From Sabellastarte sp. h YS-2021 (taxonomy: Eukaryota > Annelida > Polychaeta > Sabellida > Sabellidae), in contig OZ024927.1 of assembly GCA_964017235.1 (NCBI GenBank), positions 26,307,160 through 26,371,159 on the forward strand: a stretch of DNA of 64,000 nt, read 5' to 3'. Below are positions 56,636 through 64,000 of the stretch, piece after piece (position 1 is the stretch's first letter; each line of letters starts with the position of its first letter). The translations under genes were made by a program, and so were the position numbers. The notes beneath the pieces were generated by a model. That model made no database searches. It saw nothing but the letters and a program-made list of their open reading frames with translations, and was not told where the DNA came from.

Positions 56636-59600
56636 GACGAAAGTCGGGGATATATTGGATTCAGGTCCGTCGCGCCGCCGCCGCCGCCGCCGCCGCCGTA
56701 GAAATTTCCTTGTGGACGCGATAACTCAAAAACAAATTAATATTTTTTTTTCAAACTTGGTACACATGTTAAGGGTGCCCAAAGGAAGATCCCTATTTTA
56801 AGGTGACCTTAAACTCCCAGTAAAAAAGAACTTATGGCCACCTTAAGGTCAGAAATTGCACTTTTGGCCACTTAGAGCCCTGTAGGTCACAAACTATGAT
56901 GCTCAGCTGGCTGAAATTTTACCTGACAACACATTAATATGTTCTTAGTACATGTGCCGAAAATCATGACTTTAAGTTGAGGAGAAAATTGTGTTTCAGG
57001 CCCATAAATACCCCCACTTAGGGATTTTTTGCTATACTTTACACATATTTTGCCCTATAATTTGGAAGTGATAATTCTGATGAGTCTCAAACTGCGCTAG
57101 GTATAACTTTGATATGTAATCCTTGTCTGTAGAAAATTTTAGGGCTGTAGGTTTACCCAAAGGGGTCGACTTAAGGTCTCAAAAGTGCCCACAGAGACCC
57201 AATTTATGCACTTTTTGCCACTTTCAAGCACTGTAGCTTTCAAACTATGTCTCTCATCTAAGTTAAATATCATCTGGGAATATATCTATGTGTTTTCTTA
57301 TATGTGCCCCAACATTTAGGCCTTTAATAGACAGTTAACCTGTGTATCAGGACCATAAACACCCACCCGAGTGACCCTTATAAGACATTTTTCACATCTT
57401 TTTCCCTGTAACTTGGAAATGGTAAGTCTGAGAAGTTTCAAACTGTATTAGATATATATTCTGTGTGTAATCTTAGTATGTAACAGATTTTAAGTCTGAA
57501 GCTTTAATTTTGAAGGTCAAATTGAGGTCTCTAAAAGGCTCCCAAAGACCCAATATTTGGACTTTTTGCTACTTTTAAGCCCTGTGACTGTCAAACTATG
57601 TGACTGATAGAGCTCAAATCCTATCTGAGAAGATATTAGTATGTTATTTTTATATGTGCCAAAAATTAAGGCTTTAAGAAGACATTTAACCTGTGTATGA
57701 GGACCATAAATCCCCACCCGAGTGACCATTTTTAGACATTTTTCACATATTTTTCCCTGTAACTTGGAAATGGTAAGTCTAAGAAGTTTCAAACTGTATT
57801 AGATGCATATTCTATGTGTAATCTTAGTATGTGACAAATTTTAAGTCTGAAGCTTTAATTTGAAGGCCACATTTAGGTCTCTAGAAGGCCCCATAAAGAC
57901 CCAGTATTTGGACTTTTGGCCAATTTTAAGGCCTGTGACTGTTAAACTATGTGACTGATAGAGCTGAAATCTCATCTGGGAATACATTATTATGTTCTTT
58001 TTACATGTGCCAAAAATCAAGGCTTCAAGTAGACATTTAACCTGTGTATGAGGACCTTTAACACCCACCTGAGTGACCCTTTTAAGACATTTTTCACATA
58101 TTTTGCTCTGTAACTTGGAAATGGTAAGTCTGAGAAGTTTCAAACTTTATTAGATACATATTCTATGTGTAATCTTATTATGTAACAAATTTTAAGTCTG
58201 AAGCTTTAATTTGAAAGCCACATCGAGATCTCTAAAAGGCCCACAATGACCCAATATTTGGACTTTTTACCACCTTTAAGCCCTGTAACTGTTAAACTAT
58301 GTGATTGATGGAGCTGAAATCCCATCTGGGAATGCATTATTATGTCCTTTTTACATATGCCGAAAATCAAGGTTTTTAGTAGACATTTAACCTGTGTATG
58401 AGGGCCATAGACACTCGCCCAAGTGCCTTTTTTGACATTTTTTCCGTATTTTGCCCTGTTACTTGGAAATGCTTAGTGTGACAAGTCTTAAACTGTATTA
58501 TATATGATTTTTAGTCGAATCTTTGATTCGAGTTATGTACTGGGTTGTGGCTGCGATTTTAAATTGGCCGATTAAGCCCTTAAATATCAAATTCTGCATA
58601 ATATTTGTTCACATATCGGTAGATTAAGGTGTATAGTATACACTCTGCCATTTTGAAGATTTTTAGTGCTTTTATTCAGTTATATTTTATAAAGTAAAAA
58701 GCTTGTCTAGTACTTCGTCTGGCTTTCTGTAAGGTCCCGGATGTCCTAGAAACTATTGTTTTACCCATTGTCATGGCCTACTCGAATGAGTCTTTTTTAA
58801 CGGTTTCGTCTGCTGGTTTCTAGACCTTAAACCCCCAATTAATTTATTCGTCTGCTGGTTTATCACGCAGTCACTGTTAATGTAAAATTGTTGTCTGCAC
58901 ATCTACCCATTTGTCAAACAAATAAACCGCAAAGAAATTAATGAATGAAATGACGTCATGGTAGTACTATACATTTTTCGTTTAGCCAATCAAAATCGAG
59001 GACACCTCTGGCAGAGACAATGAAAATATTCAAACTCCGTAGTTCTACATTCAACCACTCGAAGGCACTTTTGTATGTCCTAGAAGTTATCACGTGATTT
59101 CATTTTTCTGTCAATCCGTTTCTTATATTTTGAAAGAAGTTGTCTTCCAAATTGTTTTACAGTGTATTTACAAAATAAACCAGTTCGCTAATCTTATTTC
59201 CTGACAATATTTTATAAAATGGACGTTTCGACAAAGATCAGATACTTTAAGCTGGGATACAGAACTCATGGCGATAGCACCCAAGTCATTAATATTCATG
59301 AGAAGATATGAGGTCACGGATTTCCCCCGGTATTTCCTGACAATATAATATATAGTACGTTTGTTATTTTAGAAGAAGTTGTCTTCCAAATTGTTTTACA
59401 GTATATTTACAAAATAAACCAGTTCGCTAATCTTATTTCCTGACAATATTCTATAAAATGGACGTTTCGACAAAGATCAAATACTTTAAGCTACAGAACT
59501 CACGTCCATAGCACCCAAGTTATTAATATCCTGTGTCCTCGATTCTGATTGGCTAAACGACAAAATACTTCATCGGTAAAATACACCATAACCTCTGACC

Positions 59601-61544
59601 CCCTATTATCGCTCACTATGGCTATCGTAATATTGTAGAAATAACACACGAATGTTTTATTTAAATACTTACAATTTGCTTCTGTAAAATATCCATATAC
59701 TATATATCCACGCTTCAAAATTGAAATATGTCTTCTCATTTCAACCCCCTCAAAGAACTGCCGTGACTGCGCATATTTGCTTATTAATATTTATGAGGCA
59801 AGTTCGTTAACAGGAAATATGCTGGTAGTTTTCATCTTAAATATCGGCCTTGTAAAACCCCCTCAAAGAACTGCTGTGACTGCGCATGTTTGCTCATTAA
59901 TATTAATGAGGCAAGTCCGCGGACAGGAAATATGCTGGTGGTTTTCATCTTAAACCAGCGTTGTGAAACTGCGCATCTACAGACCCTTTATATTTGTAAA
60001 CTTTTCACATCACGTCACTACAAATACCCATCTCGCTACACAAATCTGGAAGCGGATTGCAAATGCGGGCGATAATACCGAGTTTACAGATTTCAACACC
60101 CAGTGCTGTCCTAAGATTCGACTCTGTGGTTGGGTGAAACCCACCACTGCACCCTTGTTGTTTTTTATGTATGTCCCCCCAAAAAGTTTCAGATCTGTAG
60201 TTTAATTGCTAAGGTCTCTTTAACAATTGTAAAATGCTCACAGAAACCCAATTTATGGATATTATGCCACTTTAAAGCCCAGTAACTGTCAAACTATGTG
60301 GGTTATAGAGCTGAAATCTTTGAATTTTTAAAAGGAAATGCCTGTCTATTTAAATTTTGAATATTAATAATGTTATGGCTATCTTAGTCTTTTAAGAACT
60401 TATTTTTGTGTGTTATACCTCTGCTTGCTGAGTTTTTCACTTTTTAAAATGAAACTGGTGAAACATATTGAAGTAGACAAAATGGACACTTTAAGTGAGC
60501 TTTAAGTCCCAATATTAATGAAATTATATCCTTATGTAGTAAAACTAGGGGATTTTTAACCCTCAACTAGCCCAGTTTTATTCAACTTGCCTCAGTTAAT
60601 TTTGGCACAGCTCCTACAGTTATGAACTCATTTCAGTTGATAATCACATACTTAAAATTCTCAATTCTTTTTGTATTTGAGTACCCCTTTTATATAGATT
60701 GTTTGTTTACCATTTATGCTCAACCCACATCCCCCCACCCGGATTCCCCCCACCCACCTCTGGGACCTCCAGCTATATTGAGTGACACTAAATAAACAAA
60801 GGTATTTAATGATATCAGATGAGAAACAAAGAACTCAATGGGGTTGCAGATCTTGTGTAATAGTGAGAGAGGTGTGGAGAAGGGGAGAGGGGTGGGGGTG
60901 GGAGGTGGTGGTCTTCATTACATATAACACAAAGGGGAGTCAGAACTGAGATTGTGTCACATATTTAGGTTGCATATATATGGACCACATATATAGGTAT
61001 AGAGGAAATGAATAACTGAAAACAATTTGCAAATTCTAAAAATAATATAATAAAATAATAATATAAATAATTTTTTTTTAAATAATATTTTATTTGTGAA
61101 CAAATATAGAAACAGATATGTGCTTTTGGGATTATGAATTTTAGAATGGACATTGAATCATCAATCATTTAAATACTTTGAAGGAAGAATGAAAAATATG
61201 ATGAGTTGAGTTAAAAATAATATTTTATTTGTCAACAAATATAGAAACAGATATGCTCTTTTGGGATTATTATTTTAGAATGGACATTCAATCATCAATC
61301 ATTTAAATACTTTGAAAATAGGTTTAGAGTTATCATTGCAGGAAGATTGAAAATATAATTTGAGTTATGTATTCGGCGTCTGGGGATACACCATCTTCCT
61401 TGGGGAGATATAAACAGAGCAGATTGATGTGCTGAAGTTCATATAATAATGGGTAATTATGTTTTAAAAAATTCCCGATCAAAACCTGTGGCGTGAGTGA
61501 TGACCTGTCTGGGGATATGTTGGCGCCGAGTTGGCCCAATCTAG
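56636..61544 (+). mobile_element. array element P3, carrying element U
   Basis: Complete copy: palindromic tip, longer GCC run than P1 (about eight triplets against four), array, unique segment, inverted tip, hairpin and terminal CTAG at 61,541-61,544. It is nearly identical to P1 in its first 650 bp and last 870 bp, but has about 700 bp (two monomers) more array. Element U interrupts it at 58,513-60,157. Confidence 0.8.
58513..60157 (+). mobile_element. element U, nested in P3
   Basis: It interrupts sequence that is continuous in P1 (at about 24,147). The 5' tip AGTCGAATC sits in a small palindrome (CGAATC/GATTCG). The inverted tip GATTCGACT lies at 60,115-60,123, then a strong hairpin (GTGG.TGGGT/ACCCACCAC, about 60,126-60,147) and CTTG at 60,154-60,157. 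The interior has two tandem duplications (about 59,148 and 59,371; about 59,743 and 59,857). No coding sequence. Confidence 0.65.
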
Positions 61545-61601
61545 TTATATCAAACCTTTTTGTGTGTACTTGAGCTTTGTCAGTTGGAATCTTAATTCAT
61601 C
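61545..61601 (+). other. DIRS 3 gag leader (second part)
   Basis: The 57 bases between the P3 end and the gag ATG are not part of the P family, because P1 has different sequence after its CTAG. The start ATG 61,602 is in a good context (ATCATGG). Confidence 0.6.
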
Positions 61602-63542
61602 ATGGCATCTCCAGGACAAAGGAAAGGGGCGTGCGGCCATATGATGGCCTCTTTTGACACCCACTCTCGCTGTGCGCGTTGCAGGGACAAAGGCATGGGT
61701 GAGGATCCGTGTGTGGCTAAGTTACCCTGTGAGTACTGCGATTTGTTAACTCCGGAGCAGGTGATTCAGTTGGCTACACCAACATATAAACTGCGAAAGG
61801 AAAAGGCAAAAAGTAAAGAAACTTTAATAGACCCAGCTTCTGTTATGGTTGTTGGCCAAGTAGATCCCCAGGACGTAGAGCCTTCTGTTTCTACTCATGA
61901 ACCTTCTTCTGACCTTTCTTTACCACAACCATCCTTCTGGAAAGACCTCCAAGAACTGGATGAAAAGTGGTCAGTTCGCATGGCTCGTCTAGAAGCTCTG
62001 TTAACACTAGGACATCGTCCAGCTTCTCAGCCATCTTTCTCCCCGGTGAAAGCACCGGTTACTCATCAAGCACCTGCCGGATCAATTTCTCAAGCCCCTT
62101 TCCTCTTGACTTCAGTTCCTTCTGGCCAAGCCGCCCCGGCTTCTGGTCCGGATAGAACTCAAAATGCTTCTAATATGGAAATGGTGTCTCCTCTGGAACA
62201 GTTATACCAGGACCCTGACCCGGAACCGGTTTTTGCTGGACCTACTTCTTCCGGCCCGGTGTCTTATGAACAAGGTGTTGAACCTCTGTCAGCGTCTGCC
62301 CGGAATGTTTCTCCACCTACTCATTTTGAAGAGGGCGAATTGTCAGAGCTGGAGGATCAGCCGGATCAAGACAATGTTGAAAGTGTTGAAAGTGACCGCG
62401 CTATGAGCGAGGACCAAAACTACAGGGAGACAGTGAGAGGCGTCCGCGCCTTTATGGGATGGTCACACATCCCGGATTTAGAATATTCTCCTTCTTCCAG
62501 GGCTGATAATCCGTGGATAGGTCATAGATCACAGCCAGTAGGAAAGGTATCCGTCAACCTCCCCCCGGAGGATTGGTTATGTAAAAAGTTGGAGAATTTG
62601 AATCTGGTACTCATTGAAGGCTACCCTTCAAAATCTGCAGAACCCGGAGGTCTACATATGGACCACTATCTCCGTCCCCCTAAGTCACAAGCTAGGTGGT
62701 ATGGGATACATCCGGCAGAGCCCAAAGACATCTCCAGACCTGGAAAATATGTTACAACTTGGCCGAATGATGCGGCGAAACTTAATAGTGCCTTTGCCCG
62801 CATTGCAAAACCATCTGCTACTACTTCTCAACCTTCTTCCCGGCCCATAGCTCAGGACACGCTCAGGAAATGGGAAAAGGCTGCCAAAGAGACAAGCTAT
62901 ATATGCAACCAATCTGCAGGGTTCAACCGTTGTATTACTAAAATACAGGACAGTGTCCAGGAACAGTTAAAAGTTTTACAAAGTGAACTTGGAAAGGGCA
63001 AATCATCTCCCAAGGCTCAGGCCGCGTTGGATGAACTTCACTATCTCACATCATTCAATCAGAATGTAAGTTTTGCGGTCGGAAAATCCCTCCAACATCT
63101 TTCCGACTTTACTTTTGTACAGATGGCCAATCTCACCCTAGTGCGTCGAGACTCTTATCTGGATCATTTGAAGCTAGGTATAAAACCAGACACTTTTTCC
63201 GCCCTGCGGAATTGCCCTTTGAATACCCATGCTCTGTTCCCGGATGCGGTAATCCGCAAAGCAGAAGATGAAATTGCTCAGTTTGAAACTGTTAAGCGTA
63301 CTCACCAGCCCGGTCCGGGCCGGGGTGGGTTCGCCGGAAACCAAAAACAACAAACCAGATATCAACCATACTCTACTAGCTGGAAACCAGGTCAAGATAC
63401 TTCTCATACCGGAAACCCCACCGGTAAAGACATGCCAGCTTGGAAATCATTTGGAGGACGTGGTAGAGCAAGAGGCAGAGGCAGGGGAGGTCAGCCCGGA
63501 CGCGGTACCCGCCCTCCTAGGGATCAGGGGCAGTATAAATGA
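61602..63542 (+). CDS. DIRS 3 gag (ORF1), intact
   Basis: 646 residues, no frameshift or internal stop: the best-preserved mobile-element gene here. Residues ~10-36 form the cysteine/histidine cluster CGHMMASFDTHSRCARCR then EDPC, shared with both DIRS relics, and a further CEYC follows. The middle (about 85-265) is proline/serine-rich and acidic, probably disordered. The part from about 290 to 560 is helical and aligns with the gag remnants of DIRS 1. The C-terminus is an RG-rich tail (GGRGRARGRGRGGQPGRG), probably RNA-binding. The protein presumably packages element RNA. The stop codon is UGA followed by CAA UUA, and the same frame stays open downstream. Confidence 0.85.
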   Translation: MASPGQRKGACGHMMASFDTHSRCARCRDKGMGEDPCVAKLPCEYCDLLTPEQVIQLATPTYKLRKEKAKSKETLIDPASVMVVGQVDPQDVEPSVSTHEPSSDLSLPQPSFWKDLQELDEKWSVRMARLEALLTLGHRPASQPSFSPVKAPVTHQAPAGSISQAPFLLTSVPSGQAAPASGPDRTQNASNMEMVSPLEQLYQDPDPEPVFAGPTSSGPVSYEQGVEPLSASARNVSPPTHFEEGELSELEDQPDQDNVESVESDRAMSEDQNYRETVRGVRAFMGWSHIPDLEYSPSSRADNPWIGHRSQPVGKVSVNLPPEDWLCKKLENLNLVLIEGYPSKSAEPGGLHMDHYLRPPKSQARWYGIHPAEPKDISRPGKYVTTWPNDAAKLNSAFARIAKPSATTSQPSSRPIAQDTLRKWEKAAKETSYICNQSAGFNRCITKIQDSVQEQLKVLQSELGKGKSSPKAQAALDELHYLTSFNQNVSFAVGKSLQHLSDFTFVQMANLTLVRRDSYLDHLKLGIKPDTFSALRNCPLNTHALFPDAVIRKAEDEIAQFETVKRTHQPGPGRGGFAGNQKQQTRYQPYSTSWKPGQDTSHTGNPTGKDMPAWKSFGGRGRARGRGRGGQPGRGTRPPRDQGQYK

Positions 63543-64000
63543 CAATTATTGTGTTCTCAGTCCGGTGGCAGTAGCCCGGCCAAACAAGAGTGTGTTAAAT
63601 GTGGAAAGACAAAACTTTTCTGTGTCTGTTCAACAAGCTGTGTTATGTCCTGTTGTCAGTCCTGTACCTTTTGTCTTAAGTGTGAGAGGGCAGTCACAAA
63701 AGAAAGACACAAGTCCCTCATTAAAAATGAAACAAGAAATAAAGTTTGTCAAAGATGCTTTTTCTGTAGATCATTGCGTTTTTGCCCCGGTTGTTCCAAA
63801 TGCCCACAATGTTGTCAATGTTCATCAGATAGGGGGACGTCTCCAAAAGTTTTGGCAAAAGTGGTCCCACCTGGGTGCAAATCCAAGAGTAGTGTCCATT
63901 TTGAAGGACGGCTACATTCTCCCATTCAAGGTCAGACCAAATCTAGTCAGAGATCCTTTGATAGTCAGCGGCTATGCAAACCCCCTCAGGAACCTCTACC
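63543..64000 (+). CDS. cysteine-rich frame after the gag stop, runs off the window
   Basis: Same frame as gag, open for all 152 codons to the window edge. The first 93 residues contain 20 cysteines, mostly as chained CxxC units (CCQSCTFCLKC; CPGCSKCPQCCQC), a pattern typical of metal-binding modules. I do not recognise a named family. There is no ATG directly after the stop; the first in-frame ATG is at residue 35. In DIRS 1 the corresponding frame leads to the tyrosine recombinase, so this may be the N-terminal extension of that ORF. DIRS 1 lacks the cysteine-rich part. Confidence 0.6.
63727..64000 (+). CDS. DIRS 3 reverse transcriptase ORF, start only
   Basis: Frame gag+1. Possible ATG at 63,727, though the frame is open upstream to the gag stop. 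From 63,835, RLQKFWQKW and ANPRVVSILKDGYILPFKV match the start of the DIRS 1 RT (RLRDFWQVL, HPRVVSLLQHGYRLDFKI). The catalytic domain lies beyond the window. It overlaps the cysteine-rich frame completely. Confidence 0.75.
   Translation, partial: MKQEIKFVKDAFSVDHCVFAPVVPNAHNVVNVHQIGGRLQKFWQKWSHLGANPRVVSILKDGYILPFKVRPNLVRDPLIVSGYANPLRNLY

Noticed and set aside
55138..58143. Four similar minus-strand open frames of ~91-100 codons, at first sight a small gene family
   Set aside because: They are successive monomers of the P-element array, all non-coding repeat.
63539..63572. ATGA overlap as restart of translation after gag
   Set aside because: The frame starting at ATG 63,539 stops after about ten codons, so it leads to neither the cysteine-rich nor the RT frame.
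53836..64000. Search for the last HGD exon
   Set aside because: No sequence encoding the expected C-terminal motif was found on the plus strand; the region is filled with P elements and DIRS 3.

Overview
This is a repeat-dominated, AT-rich stretch of an animal nuclear genome. One host gene is clearly recognisable: nine internal coding exons of homogentisate 1,2-dioxygenase (HGD, tyrosine catabolism), plus strand, 44,954-53,835, with GT-AG introns and matching phases. Almost everything else is mobile DNA or its debris. The mix (DIRS-type tyrosine-recombinase retrotransposons, an R2/NeSL-like endonuclease LINE, L1/Tx1-like LINEs, tRNA-derived SINEs, array-bearing Helitron-like elements) suits a marine invertebrate. 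I infer a lophotrochozoan, most likely a bivalve mollusc; the sequence does not prove this.

Layout. 1-4.8 kb: a 75-bp minisatellite and nested foldback elements. 4.8-8.8 kb (minus): a LINE with a restriction-like endonuclease, joined head-to-tail to a second, 5'-truncated copy. 8.8-15.6 kb: DIRS relic 1 (gag, RT/RNase H, tyrosine recombinase), broken by an L1-like LINE in gag and a SINE in the recombinase, both with clean target-site duplications. 15.6-18.2 kb: array element T. 18.2-21.3 kb: a decayed hAT-type transposase gene that still shows a spliceable intron. 22.2-32 kb: a small MITE, array elements P1, S1 and R1, and two palindromic arrays. 32-44.2 kb: DIRS relic 2, split by about 6.7 kb of array elements and by an insert carrying a MADF gene. 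44.9-53.8 kb: HGD, with a 5S-like sequence, an L1-like LINE and two exon-edge minisatellites in its introns. 53.9-61.5 kb: P2, then P3, which carries element U inside it. 56.4 kb and 61.5-64 kb: DIRS 3, split by P3. Its gag is intact and is followed by two overlapping open frames that run off the window.

Three themes deserve attention. (1) In DIRS 3, gag ends in UGA-CAA-UUA, the stop context known from tobamovirus-type readthrough. The frame stays open afterwards and encodes a cysteine-rich segment, while RT is encoded in the +1 frame. DIRS 1 shows the same frame geometry, leading to the recombinase. (2) HGD carries two minisatellites, each built from an exon edge and its splice site (a donor copied with a 74-bp period, an acceptor with a period of about 78 bp). 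(3) At least seven long elements of different sequence share one plan: a 5' palindrome, a short GC-rich or microsatellite run, a tandem array, then an inverted copy of the 5' tip just before a 3' hairpin and a CTAG-like end. This fits non-autonomous Helentron/HINE elements, and they account for much of the non-coding sequence.
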